Of a stretch of DNA of 64,000 bases, positions 49,305 to 61,698 are shown piece by piece. A program made the position numbers and the translations under genes. The DNA comes from Luzula sylvatica (lineage: Eukaryota; Streptophyta; Magnoliopsida; Poales; Juncaceae), in NCBI GenBank assembly GCA_946800325.1, contig OX326961.1, positions 50,432,293-50,496,292 of the forward strand, given 5' to 3'. The notes below the pieces were generated by a model. The model had not been told where the DNA came from and ran no database searches. It saw nothing but the letters and a program-made list of their open reading frames with translations. The stretch's first letter is position 1. Each line of letters opens with the position of its first letter.

Positions 49305-49580
49305 CTCTTTGGATCGAGAGAAACAAACGCATCTTCCGACGCAAGGGAAGAATGCCCCAGCTCATTATCTCGGCTATTCAAAATCTGACACAACAATGGA
49401 TAAACCTCGGCCAAGGCCCCTTGTACCATTAGCGTCACTCGATGAGGAAAATTCAGGGGTGAGAGTTTAGGCTAGAAGGAATGCAATTTGCATGCATCTT
49501 GTAATGATTGTTTGAAGTTCAATGAAAAAACCGATTGGATCGAGCGCGTATCGCGTTTGCCGATCTTTCAAAAAAAAATT
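49305..49580 (+). pseudogene. LINE 3' tail with poly(A), third block
   Basis: Reads TLWIERNKRIFRRKGR, then PQLIISAIQNLTQQWINLG: the end of a plant LINE ORF2, here in one frame. It ends in GATCTTTC plus a short A run. Confidence 0.75.
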
Positions 49581-50806
49581 CATCTTCTTTTCGTCAAGGA
49601 TAATCTAGAGTATAAGAGAAATATTTTTTCCTATATCCTATTGTATTGTTTCCTTTAATACTACTTATATCGTATTTGTCCCTTCTAAATATCAATTTTA
49701 TCAAATTTGTTCATTATTGACTTTCTCTGTTAAAGATAACAGAAAATGGTGCTACCCTGCATGGACCCCTCTCTCCCCCACGTTGCCTTGCCACATTATC
49801 GATCTTCGTCTCTATCGAACAAATAACCCTCTCTCCATCTCTCTCGATCTCCCTCTATCTCGGTCTCTTTCCTTCACTCCCATACATGTACTCCCAGTTT
49901 CAGAGATAGGCGATTAAAGAGAACGAAACATCACAACAGAGGCGACATTCACTCCCATACATGTACTAAATACTAATACGTATATATATTTTTGTTATAT
50001 TAACACATTCGAGAAAGAGGTAAGTTTTAGCGAAATTATGTTAATATGAAAAGCTGAATTAACGCAAACAAAAAAAATCAGACAAATCTATATATGTGAA
50101 TGTTTGAAAATAAAAACATAGTATTTGACTGAAGAACTATTATTATGAAAATGAGATAAAAATACAGAAATATAAAAATACTAATTTAAATTCTATGGTC
50201 CGCAATAGTAGCAAGATTTTTTTGAATTTTCTATTATATTGAAAATAAAATAGTAATATTTAGATATCTCTAACAAATTCTTTAAATTTGGGTACACGAA
50301 AGAAAAGAAACATGTGATCCTACGTCGAATTAAAAAATCATATTGTCTGATACAAAAATAAGGATGGGTAATTTAGAGTTATTTTAATTATTACTATTAA
50401 CATGTGATCCTACGTTGAATGAAAAAATCATATTATCTGATATAATAAGGATGGGTAATTTCCAGTTATTTTGATTACCGTTAACATGTGGGTCAATTTT
50501 TTTAATTAATGTAAATTCTTTATTTCTCCTTACCAATCAGTGGAGGGAGACTTTGTAAGCTCTTTTTATTTATTTAAATGACAACAAGACAACTAATTCG
50601 ATTCCTTAATTCAAAAATTGTTTGCATTGTCACTATTATTATATTTATTTTTATTCAAGTCTTATATCATATAATTAAATTCTAATCAAAACTCTAATAT
50701 TGTTTTAAATTACTTCCTTGTTAATTTCGAATCAAACATAAAGGTATATATATTTTTATAAATTGCTAATATATTTATTGAATTTGATAGATTTTCCAGA
50801 AGTATA
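49581..50806. repeat. Block tail, third copy
   Basis: Matches 24041-24900 and then 29440-29805. A short internal duplication (50307-50400 and 50401-50480) repeats the ACATGTGATCCTACGT stretch. No gene. Confidence 0.55.
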
Positions 50807-51326
50807 AAATTAGTTATAAAATCAAGCATTAAATGTGTCAATTAAATTGTGGGTCTTTGATGTGTAGAATATTGTGGTGGTGATTCTATTTTCTATGATG
50901 GGCTGAATTAGAAGATCCACATTAGGAATCCCAAAAAGCATGTCTTTTGTGAAAAGATGTCTTGTGGCTATATAAATAATTTGGTCCCAAGTACATATGA
51001 TGATGAGATAATGTTTCATTCTTAATTTTGTCCCATTAAGATTAGAGAGAGAGAGAGATTCATTAGAGAAAATCAAAAGGACTCTAAATTGAACATCATA
51101 AAGTACTTGTAATCAATTTCTTGCAACTAAGGCTTCATGAACGCAACAACGGTGATGACGCGACATCAATTCGGACGGATTTCATACGATTCCGCATACG
51201 GTTAAGGTACGGTTTTGATTAAGATTATTCGGTTGAATTCACATAGTTATTACGGTCCGTTTGTACGGGCAAATTTAATTTATTTATTCACGGGACGGTG
51301 CCGGATCGTGGCCGCCGCCCCAAACA
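50807..51326 (+). repeat. Family X LTR followed by a primer-binding site
   Basis: Ends GCCGCCCCAAACA. After two bases, TGGTATCAGAGC (51329-51340) follows, the standard primer-binding site for initiator tRNA-Met in plant LTR elements. The left border is not certain. Confidence 0.7.
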
Positions 51327-53200
51327 ATTGGTATCAGAGCGAAACTATGTTGAATCACGGTTTAATTGGAAGAGAAACAAAGTTTAAAGTATTTCGCACT
51401 ATTTTTCTGTCCAATTTCGGTTAATTTCATATTTTGTGCTAAACGGGTTGCGAAATGAGAGAGAAAGAAAAGTTTTTCAGAAAATATGAACTATCTCTCC
51501 ATATTCTGTTCGCGATTGCGAGCACATCGGTGGTCTCCGTTGAGTCATCGGACGTCGGAGACGAAATAGCCGTCGATCAGTGACTCTTCCGTGAAGAGTT
51601 TTTTCTTGAGAAAGGGTGTCTCTTCGTCAATGAAAGCCCCTGTAGTAGGGATGTCAACGGGTCGGGTCGGGTTCGGGTAAGCCTCCTCCATACCCGAATC
51701 CGAAATTTCAGGTATTACCCGAACCCAAAATACCCGCGGGTAAAAATCCATACCCGAACCCGAACCCGCGGGTAACGGGTATATCCGAACCCGAACCCGT
51801 TACCCGAAAATTATTAATAAATAATAAAAAAAAATTAAAAAATTAAAAATTATTATACAAATACGTAAAATCATCAATAATTTTAAATACATAAAACAAA
51901 CAACTTGTACCAATACATCAAAAATCCAAATATTACAAATAATTAATCCATAAAAAATCCAAAAATTTCTTATTATGGGATATTTTCGAGTAATTTTTGG
52001 GTATTTTTCGGGTTCGGGTTCGGATAACGGGTATACCCGCGGGTAATAAATTTCCCCCGTACCCGAACCCGAACCCGGAGCGGGTATTTTTTTTCGGGTA
52101 TTACCCGACCCGCGGGTATTTTTTTCGGGTATTACCCGTCCCGTTCGGGTCGGGTACCCGCGGGTTCGGGTTTCTACCCGGCCCATTGACATCCCTACTC
52201 TGTAGTCTGTACATGAGTCATGAGGGGTCGTAACATTCTGTTGGAAGAGATAATTTCATTTCTTGAGTTTTATGTTAATGGAAATTCGGATTTGCAATTA
52301 TGGTTTTTTAAGTTTATTAAAATCCGGAATTATAAATTCTAAATATAAAATCAGGATATCAAATTCTGGATTTTAAAGTCTGGATTTGGAAATAAGGATT
52401 TGATATTCAGGTTTTTTCAAGGTATTCCAAACCCCGAATTTCGAAATCTGGGAAATAAAAACTGGAATTTAAATTTAGGATTTCATATTCTGGTTTTGTA
52501 AGGATATATAAAACCTGGAATCTGGAAATTCTGGACAATTAAGTTCTGGAATCTGGAAATCTGCAATAAGTAATTTGGTATATTCAAAGTCTGGAATCCG
52601 GAATTCCGAATCTGGAAATTCTGGATATTGAAATATGGAACATGAAAATTCCGAATTTTAAAATTCCAGAAATAAAATACTGAATTTGAAAATTCTAAAT
52701 ATTAAAATTTGGAACATGGAAATTATGGATATTTAAATTCAGAATATTAAAATTTTGAATATTAAAATTAAGGAAATTATCCATATTATGGTATAATTTT
52801 AAGTTTAATTAAAAGGTTTAAGGTATGTGTTTTAAAATTAATTAAGGTCGTCAACATGTCGCCAAAGTGACATCTCTTGTTGAAATTAATTATATTTTAG
52901 AATATAAACGGATATGTGTATGATATTATTTAAATATTGACCGGCCCAAAGGAAGCCATTATTCAACATAATTTCATATGCATCTGTGGTAATAAGTGTG
53001 TGATAATTATTCGGTCTTACGTGTGATTTATTTATCGGCCCAAAAGGAAGGTTAATTTGTTGACACGTTAATTAATTACCAATGCTTGATTACTACGTCA
53101 TGATATCAATAAGAAGTTAATATGATTGACCAAAGTCAAAATATTAACGGAAAAGGGATATCTTGATGATGGGGATAACCTTTAATTAAATTTATTATTA
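51327..53200 (+). mobile_element. Internal region of family X LTR element, no coding capacity
   Basis: Begins with the primer-binding site, has a leader matching the inverted copy at 31800-32054, is interrupted by the MITE 51646-52197, and continues with a stretch rich in TCTGGAAATTCTGG words (52300-52740). No gag or pol and no matching 3' LTR downstream, so it is incomplete. Confidence 0.6.
51646..52197. mobile_element. hAT-like MITE with TAGGGATGTCAA termini, 552 bp
   Basis: Termini TAGGGATGTCAACGGG / CCCATTGACATCCCTA with an 8-bp duplication that differs at one base (CCCTGTAG / CTCTGTAG). The interior is made of GGGTACCCGCGGG and TTCGGGT words. It is related in design to 26436-27044 but with a different repeat word. 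Confidence 0.85.
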
Positions 53201-53837
53201 TATAATTAAAAGTCCAATTAATTAACTTCTAATTAAACTAATCAATGGTCCAATAAATTAATTTTCAATCAAAATAATCAAATTAAAATTACAAAATTAG
53301 TTGGAAAACATTTTGGGTGCAAATTGGAGCTCCCATTTAATCGTGATAGACAACATCACGATTTGGTGGATGAAATATGGGGGCATGGTAGAAGGCCTCT
53401 AAATAAGGTGCATCTAGAGGCCGGGAGGAGAAATAAGAAGTGGCGAGTGAATTGATGTTTCTTTTCCATTTCGTCGGAGAGAAAAGGTAAATCAAACCGT
53501 GAGAAAATGAAGAAAGAAAAGAGAAGAGGCAGGGACTCGAGAGTCCTGTCTATGATATGACAGGCTAGCGAAAACAAATAGAAGGATATTTTTGTCATTT
53601 AGTTGTATATTTGTTATTTTAATTGAATTTAAAATATGTTTCGTTGCGGGACTCAGAGCCCTCTCCAAATTTTCTAAAAAAAGATAAATTATTATTTATT
53701 TTTGACAAATTTGCTTTCTAATTTTTAAAAGAATATGCAAGAAATTCCTCTTATTTTCTATATCCGAACGCCAGTTTTCAGAACCTAGAAACTCAAAACT
53801 GTCATCAAAATAGTAGCTCCGAACATGCCCTAAACCC

Positions 53838-53965
53838 TATGTTGCGCGGATACTTCAAAATATCAAATTTACCCGTATCGTCAATATTCGTATCATATCA
53901 TAAATCATATGTTAAAATATCATATCGCCGTATCCGATACATATCGGCGTATTCGTGCAACGCAT
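53838..53965. mobile_element. Small MITE-like inverted repeat
   Basis: TATGTTGCGCGGATAC at the left and GTATTCGTGCAACGCAT at the right are imperfect inverted repeats. The interior is rich in CGTATC/GATACG words. The target duplication is not clear. Confidence 0.5.
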
Positions 53966-54536
53966 CCTAAATCTTTTTGGTAACGACAAACGAACAGTCT
54001 CATGCTTTTCTTTTTTTACATTTTACCCACAAAGCCCCAAGCACCCCAAAATAAAGATGTAAGAGATTTGATTGGCCAAATTGAAATGTTAATTACTTAA
54101 CTGAACTTTGACACGCTAGGAAAATAGTCGCGTTACGCGACAAACATGTTAATTATATTTTTCTTATTGTAATACAAAGTACATATTTTCATCATCCATT
54201 GTATTAATATTTGATCATGTAATCTTGTGTGAAATGATAAATAATTGAATAATCTTAGTCTAACGTGAACCTAACATATAATAATAGTTCATGGAATTAA
54301 TGTAGTATGATGCGGCTTATAAATGTATTTAAAACATGTTTAAAATAATGACACATAAATTACTACAAAGAAGGATAAAAAATCAATGAATAATCAATGT
54401 TTAAATTTTGTCACATATCATCTAATAATTGAAATGAATGTGATTATATGACACAAATAAATTGCACAAAATTGGATAAAAAAAATAAAGATGTGGATAA
54501 ATTATGAATAGTTTCGTGAATTGTCTAAACTATTGC

Positions 54537-54575
54537 CAGCATGTCTAAGTTGAAGAAGCGATTCAAAAGTTGTAA
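54537..54575 (-). pseudogene. Fragment of Eaf7-like exon 4
   Basis: 39 bp matching the end of exon 4 (codons for LLNRFFNLDML) with two changes, no other exon next to it. Confidence 0.6.
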
Positions 54576-55331
54576 TTAAGAGCCTACTCCATTCATTAAT
54601 AAAAAAACTCGCACAAACCATGACAAGAGGACATGCCAATTTTATCTTTACTTTGTTGTCAATTTTTTAATGCAGTCATTTGTAAATAAAACAAAACAAA
54701 ATGATTATATTTCAAATATATAAAGAAAATATAAATTATAGGATACAATTCATATATTATTTATGAGGGTTATCTTTATATTTCCAATTTTGAAAGGGCT
54801 CGTTTGACAATTTGCATGGATATTAATGATATTTCCCTTTTTAGAGAGTATACATCATAATATGAGAGTTGAAAGAACTTGCATGAAATATTAGACGTTA
54901 AAGCTTGCATTCATTTTACTTTGGCTCGCTTCTTTCCGAGTAAAAAAAACCAATTATCTGAACCCAAAACGATTTTAATTACATTCACAAACCAAATTTC
55001 ATACCATATTTTCGTTTATTAAAAAAAGATCTAACAAAATTATTCAACAAAGACAAAATATTTAAAAAAAAAATCAACAAAAACAAATGCAAATTAGGTC
55101 ATGAAGAAGACCCAATAGTCATGCCTTTCGACAAAGGGACGAGGGCTTGTCCAAAGCCCATTGGACAGAGACCGCTCCAAATACTGTTTCTACCGTACGA
55201 AACAATCATAATCAAGATTGCGTGATTAAATTAAAGATGCTCTGTTAAGTGCATGTTAACTCTCCGTTTAATAAATTTAGAAATCATTTTATTTCTTTTG
55301 GAAAGAGATTTCATCCACATATATATATATA

Positions 55332-55593
55332 GGGGAGTTCTATCATACACCCTTTTACAAGAGTATTTTGGGTATTTTAGCAATTAATTATATTTGTAAA
55401 AAGGGTGTATCATAAAAATTATCTTTTATGGAAATTTTAGTTTAAATGAACAACAAAAAATTCCAATTTAGTTAAACATTAATTGATAAATATATTTGAT
55501 ATCTTACCTTAAATATTCATAAATGGATAATTACTCCAAATACCCTTGAAAATGGGTGTATGATAAGGAAAGGGGTGTATGATAGAAGCCCCC
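55332..55593. mobile_element. MITE with GGGG..TTCTATCATACACCC termini, 262 bp
   Basis: Left terminus GGGGAGTTCTATCATACACC and right terminus complementary to GGGGCTTCTATCATACACC. The flanks are both (AT)n, so the target duplication length cannot be measured. No coding region. Confidence 0.8.
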
Positions 55594-55829
55594 ATATATA
55601 TATATAGGTATCTACACTGAAGCAATTTTTCATGCCATCTCCTAATTCCAATCTGTATACCTCGACTCCCGTCCATAGTCCACTCATATATCTTTCCCTC
55701 CATCTCAGAACCGCCATGCCAACAACCTATTTGTGTTTTGCTGGACAAAAACCTAAATCCAAGAATTTGCTAAATATTCAGTACGAAGAATATTTTTTGA
55801 AAAATAATTCAGTACGAAGAATAATAATA

Positions 55830-56450
55830 TACTAACATAATTTTGAAAATATATATGTAACTATCATGTGTTTCATTGAAATCCAAGGATTAATCAATTG
55901 TTTCCCCCAAAGAAAAATTATATCCAACACTAGTAAGGGATAAAGAAAGCACAATTCATAATTGATGTGATTAGGATTGAATAGTCTAAATTGAATACTT
56001 AGCATGTTAATCTAAGACCTGATCTAGAGTCATTTACAATACATAGGCATATTTTATTGATTTATGTAAACTGCATCGATCTTCTATTATTTAAGAAACT
56101 TATGTACAACCAATTCATAATTCATAATTTTATTCAATTTCGATATGCATGCAGAAACACTATTATACACGGTTGTTACAGTCAGTTCAATATCTATTAG
56201 GACGAGCGAAAAAAGATAAAAGTGATCGAAACAATATGGATGACGATGTAAAAACAAATCAGTAGTTCATTCACCTACAAATGCATTTTTCCAACCAATT
56301 AAATCTGCACATCGATTAAAATCAAAATACTATTTGATCCCGCAATGTAATCACGATTAGATCTAACGGTAGAGACACTATTTGGAGAGCTCCTCTGCCC
56401 AAAGGGCTTTGGGCCAGCCCCCCTCCCTTCGACAAAACTCAAAACATGAT
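55830..56450. repeat. Left part of the Eaf7 block, fourth copy
   Basis: Follows 44600-44950 and 8660-8910, then 9240-9370. About 330 bp between these (the part with GGAGGGGGGTCGATTGG) are missing. No gene. Confidence 0.6.
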
Positions 56451-56659
56451 CATATATGGCCTATGGGGCCGTTTGGTTTGCTAGAATTTGATAGAAAGAC
56501 AAGACAAGACTATCCTGTTTGACATGCAAGAATGGGAAGTCACGAAAAATGACTTTATTTTTATCTTGTTTGACATGCAAGAAAATGAAAGACTTTATAC
56601 AAAAAATATCTTGATATTATTCAAAAATTTACAATTAATTGTTTTTCAAATAACCTAGC

Positions 56660-57223
56660 AAATTATTATTATTATTATTATTATTACTATTATTATGATT
56701 ACTATTATTATGATAATAATTATTATAAATATATTACTATTATCATTATTATAGTAATTATTATAATTATTATTATAATTATTAATTTTATTTTTATTAT
56801 CATTATTATAATAGCAATTATTACTGTTATTATTATTATTATTATTTTTGTAGTAATTATTAATTTTATTATTATTATCATTATTATAACAGTAATTATT
56901 TTTTAATAATAATAATAATAACAATAATAAATATATTATTATGATTATTATAGTAATTATTAATTTTATTATTATAATAATAATATTGTCATTACTATAA
57001 TAAGTATTGATTTTATTATTATTATCATTATTATTACTATTATTATTAATAATTTTAATATTATTATTATAGAAATTATTAATTTAATTATTATTATTGG
57101 AATTATTAATTTAATTATTAGTATAGTAATTATTTTTTATTATTATTATTAATATAGTAATTATTAATTTTTTTATTATTATAATTATTATTACTATCAT
57201 TTTTACTATTATAATAATAATTA
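56660..57223. repeat. (ATT)n/(AAT)n microsatellite region, fourth block
   Basis: Counterpart of 45405-45910. It is interrupted by the Mutator-like element at 57224 and resumes at 58136. Confidence 0.9.
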
Positions 57224-58135
57224 GGGAAGCGTTATTTCTAGAGCTAATATTTCTGAATCTAGAGCCACTATATCAAAATTCCCAAAATACCCTTTTCTAA
57301 TCATGGAACGTATTGATAAGACTCTCATATATTAATTTGTTAACTATTTATATCTTAATTAATCTCTTAAAAATAAAAACTAACATCAACTTAATAATTA
57401 AAAAATTATCTTGGTCCATCATATTCTCTATATTTGACTTAACAACAATGTACATAACATACCTTCATTTAAGATTATAAGTATATAATTACAAGTTTTA
57501 TTAGTATATAAATTATTTTGAATGGAATAATACCTCTTAAATTTGAAGTATTATTATTTATGTAAAATCATAAATTACAAGTCTAAATAATGTGAAGATG
57601 TTAAATTATAAGTATATAAACTAGTCTAGAATTGTATTTTCTAAATAATTACAAGTTTGATTTTATTTGTTTCATTATAATTTTATAATGCGGATTCTCA
57701 TTATTGGACATCAAAGACGCGAGTAAGATTATCTTTGGGTCAAAGAAGATCATTGGACTTTTTTTATATCGAGTTAATTTAATTAGTTTTAGTAGATTTA
57801 GATTTGAGAAAGATGTTATTTTGTATGTATGAATATTTTTATTGGTTCCAATATTATTATTGTTTTGATTTTTTTTTTCATTCATCTAAATGAAGGTATG
57901 TTATGTACATTGATGTTAAGTCAAATATAGAGAATATGATGGACCAAGATAAATCTTTAATTGTTTTAGTTGATGTTAGTTTTTATTTTTAACCAATTAA
58001 TTAAGATATATATAGTTAACAAATTAATATATGAGAGTCTTATCAATACATTCCATGATTAGAAAAGGGAATTTTGGAGATTTTGATGTAGTTGCTCTAG
58101 ATTCAGAAATACCAGCTCTAGAAATAGCGTTTCCT
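57224..58135. mobile_element. Non-autonomous Mutator-like element, 912 bp, long TIRs
   Basis: Inverted termini of roughly 260 bp (left from GGGAAGCGTTATTTCTAGAG, right complement from AGGAAACGCTATTTCTAGAG) surround about 400 bp without coding capacity. The 9-bp direct repeat TAATAATTA lies at 57215-57223 and 58136-58144. The equivalent site at about 45905 is empty. Long TIRs and 9-bp duplications are Mutator-like. Confidence 0.9.
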
Positions 58136-58939
58136 TAATAATTATTATAAAAAATATATTATATTATTATCTTTAATACATTAATTATTAGTTTTTGAAT
58201 GACTTAATTAATACTAATTAACCATAATGCATGTGAAAAGAAAGAAAGCATGAGAGAATTTGTTTTGCCATATTTTTTGAGAGACATCAAAATAGGATAA
58301 TAGAGGACAATTTGGTGAGACCAAGAATTCATTTTCCATGATAATGAGTCACATCAAACAATGGAAAATAGTCTATATCCGGGAAAGCAATGTCTTTTCC
58401 ATCACATTCCTCCCATTTTGGTTCCAATTGTTCTTTTGATCCTCCTCTAGTATCTCATTAGTCATTTTTCTGAGTATTGATCTTGGCATAATTATATTAA
58501 TTCACTATAAAAAATCTGACTACGAATATAAATGTATCGTGTATATTAGTATATATAGGAATGAATAAATGAACTCTCAAACAATAAGGTCTAACAAACT
58601 TGTTATTCATCATTTATGCATGCATGATAATTTAGAAGGTCATGCGTGATTAATGGTCTTTTTATTCGTATCATGCTATATGAGTGATCCTTGTTTTGAT
58701 AAAATATTCAAACTAAAAACAATAAAAAAGTAGAAAAATAAAATTAAGTTAAGTACTGTGAGATCATAAAATTAGTTATTACATTATTTGTTCGTGAAAA
58801 CTAAATATAGGTGGCAAAAATTAATTAGCTAAATTGTGGATAATTATTTATCATGCCATATTCAGAATTAAAAGTAAAAATTTAATGAAATAAACGAAGA
58901 ACTAGGAAAGGGGTTAAATTATCGAATTACCAAACAATG

Positions 58940-59690
58940 CTAATCTTCGTCTTTTACCGAGAAATTTTTAGGTAAAGAGAATTCTTCCTCCTTTTTAAGT
59001 ATCTCCTTATCTTCTTCATCTAGTTTCTGAAATTACAATTATACAACATTACAAGGACTAAATTGAAAATATGAAACAATTATACAAGAATAGATTTTGT
59101 GAATTACAAAAAAATTAGGGAGTTTTTTTGAGTAATTACCAGCATGTCTAAGTTAAAGAAGCGATTCAGAAGTTGTAACACCTCGTCAGATGAAAAACTC
59201 CTCCCAAAACTACACAAAAATCAAATTTTAAGTACAAAATTTTAAATTTTAACTTTTGGTAAAAAAAGTTAAAACATGAATTATATAAACTTATAAAAAT
59301 GTAGTATATACCATTTCTGCATGTACTCAATCAAACCATACAGAACAAAGTGCCTGTGTATACCTGCTTAATAAAATCAATTTTTCAAAATCATCCTTGC
59401 ACAAAAATAATAGAGCAAATTGACATTTTTTTAGGGCTAATTTGAAATTTGACCTTGTAATTTCGCAGGATGATATTTTTCTAGGGCTTGTAGAAGCCTT
59501 AGTTCTATATCCACTTGTGATTGCTCCTAAAAATAAAATAATAAAAAAGAGTGAAATAAAATGAAAGTAAATTATATACAAATTGAGGGTTAATTTGTAA
59601 AAGAACCTTAGGAAGAGAGGAAGCAGATGAACGAGGGGCCTGAGATGGAGAATGAACCGATACGCCATCTTGCTCTTCTTCCTTCGCCAT
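58940..59690 (-). CDS. EAF7: Eaf7/MRGBP-like NuA4 complex subunit, five exons (copy 4)
   Basis: Exons on the minus strand: 59607-59690, 59454-59526, 59312-59363, 59140-59209, 58940-59026; 366 nt, 121 residues, stop TAG. It starts MAKEEEQDG as copy 3 does. It differs from copy 1 by Val2 to Ala, Leu to Ile in exon 2 (VDIELRLL) and Thr to Ile in exon 3 (YGLIEYMQ). All splice sites are kept, although intron 3 is shortened by one base at its start. The reading frame has been preserved in all four copies despite many indels in the introns, which suggests recent copying or retained function. The 5'-UTR intron and leader are also present (to about 60150). Confidence 0.83.
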
Positions 59691-60293
59691 TATTCTTATT
59701 TACAATTCAATCCCTGAAAAAATGCAAGAGAAAAAAATAACAATCATTAGATCCTGAAATTTCATGTACTGAGCTCAATCGGAAAATAATGCCTAAATGC
59801 AGAACAAAGTAAAATAATAGAAATTAATGGATACTTTGCGATTATTCTCTGCGATTTGTATGAATTCCGAACCGATACTGGCATTAATATTTGTAATTTG
59901 TGAGAAATCCTATGAGAATTAGACGTATGTGTGTGGTTGATGAAATTGAGCTAAAATATGCAGAAAATTATTCATAAAAAATTAAAAATAAATGCTAATA
60001 ATAACCAAATAAATTGCTAAATCCAACCTTAAGTAATAGTTCCGCGTAACTGAAAGCGAGAATTAGATTGTGACTTTTTTAACGATTAGCGATTGAAGTG
60101 AGGGGCAGTAACTGAAAGCGAGAGCAATTCTAGGTGGAAGAGAGGGCAACAACGAACGATGAGAAAGACACGTGTTAGGCCTGGCCATGGGCCGTGAATT
60201 TTCATAAAAGAAAAAGAAAAAGAAAAAGAAAAAGTAAATATAAGTTTGGGTTTTTTGGGCCATAAATTTGTTTCAAGGATCAGAATATATTTA

Positions 60294-60464
60294 GGAGTAA
60301 TGATACAGACCAAATTTTTTTTCCACGAATTGACCACGAATTGCCACGTGGCAGTCAGCTATTGGCTGCAGATTTCCACCACTTTAGCTGCAGCCAATAG
60401 CTGGCTGCCACGTGGCAATTCGTGGTCAATTCTTGAGAAAAAAGTTTGGTCTGTATAATTTCTG
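60294..60464. mobile_element. Hairpin MITE, 171 bp
   Basis: Termini GGAGTAATGATACAGACC / GGTCTGTATAATTTCTG. The arms (GAATTGACCACGAATTGCCACGTGG and its complement) make one almost uninterrupted hairpin around a CCACCACTTTA centre. TATATTTA duplicates at 60286-60293 and 60465-60472. The other blocks have an empty site (for example near 48122). The superfamily is uncertain: 8- or 9-bp duplication. Confidence 0.85.
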
Positions 60465-60689
60465 TATATTTAGTGCTAGAATTTAAGGGGCCCCAGTACA
60501 GGCTTATGTAATGCGAATAGGTTTTAACTTTTAAGGAGTGTAAGTATAAATTAAACTAAGTATAGGAATAGATTATGTGAAAGAAAATAGAAAATAAATT
60601 GTAAAAAATTAAGTGTTAAATAAAAAAGAAAATTATTAGAAAAAAGTATATAAATCCTCCCCAATTTCCCCAATTTAAGAGGCCAAGAA

Positions 60690-61240
60690 TGTCGATGGAC
60701 TCCTCTCGCAATCAAAATCTTCATTTGGCTTGCCCTCAATAATCAAATTTTAACATCGGATAATCTCGCTAAGAGAGGGTGGCCGCACGACCCTATTTGT
60801 CCACTTTGCTCGGTCCAAGACGAATCGGTCAAGCATCTACTCTTAGGATGCCGTTTCTCGGTAGAAGTATGGCAAGGGGTCGACCCGAGACTAACTTTCA
60901 CAGCGAACTCCGTCCTTGACCTCTGGTGCAATTTCCGGATAACAATGGGTGGCCACCATTTGGACTCTTTGGATCGAGAGAAACAAACGCATCTTCCGAC
61001 GCAAGGGAAGAATGCCCCAGCTCATTATCTCGGCTATTCAAAATCTGACACAACAATGGATAAACCTCGGCCAAGGCCCCTTGTACCATTAGCGTCACTC
61101 GATGAGGAAAATTCAGGGGTGAGAGTTTACGCTAGAAGGAATGCAATTTGCAAGCATCTTGTAATGATTGTTTGAAGTTCAATGAAAAAATCGATTGGAT
61201 CGAGCGCGTATCGCGTTTGCCGATCTTTCAAAAAAAAAAT
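60690..61240 (+). pseudogene. LINE ORF2 3' fragment with poly(A), uninterrupted copy
   Basis: Best version of the LINE fragment in this window: IKIFIWLALNNQ, CPLCSVQDESVKHLLLGC, EVWQGVDPRLTF, LDLWCNF, a frame change, then the W/RN/IF tail and a 3' UTR with poly(A) at about 61230-61240. The empty sites for both hAT insertions are here. Confidence 0.8.
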
Positions 61241-61661
61241 TCATCTTCTTTTCGTCAAGGATAATCTAGAGCATAAGACAAATGCTTTTTCCTATATCCT
61301 AATGTATTGTTTCCTTTAATACTGCTTATATCGTATTTGTCCCTTCTAAATATCAATTTTATCAAATTTGTTCATTATTGACTTTCTCTGTTAAAGATAA
61401 CAGAAAATGGTGCACTTAACATTTCCACCATGCATGGACCCCTTTCTCCGACTCTCCCCCACGTTACCTTGCCACATTATCGATCTTCGTCTCTCTCGAA
61501 CAAATAACCCTCTCTCCATCTCTCTCGATCTCCCTCTATCTCGGTCTCTTTCCTTCACTCCCATACATGTACTCCCAGTTTCAAAGATAGGCGATTAAAG
61601 AGAACGAAGCATCACAACAGAGGCGATATTCACTCCCATACATGTACTAAATACTAATACG

Positions 61662-61698
<37 letters not shown>

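Larger units (their letters stand above)
53201..55331. other. AT-rich intergenic region with small repeats
   Basis: 53210-53410 pairs with 2340-2570. 53838-53965 is a small element with TATGTTGCG / GCAACGCAT ends. 54537-54575 is an isolated piece of Eaf7-like exon 4 (minus strand). 54990-55130 resembles 35040-35140. No complete gene seen. Confidence 0.5.

Noticed and set aside
56655..56924. Asn/Ile-rich frame in the (ATT)n tract
   Set aside because: Translation of simple trinucleotide repeats, not a gene.
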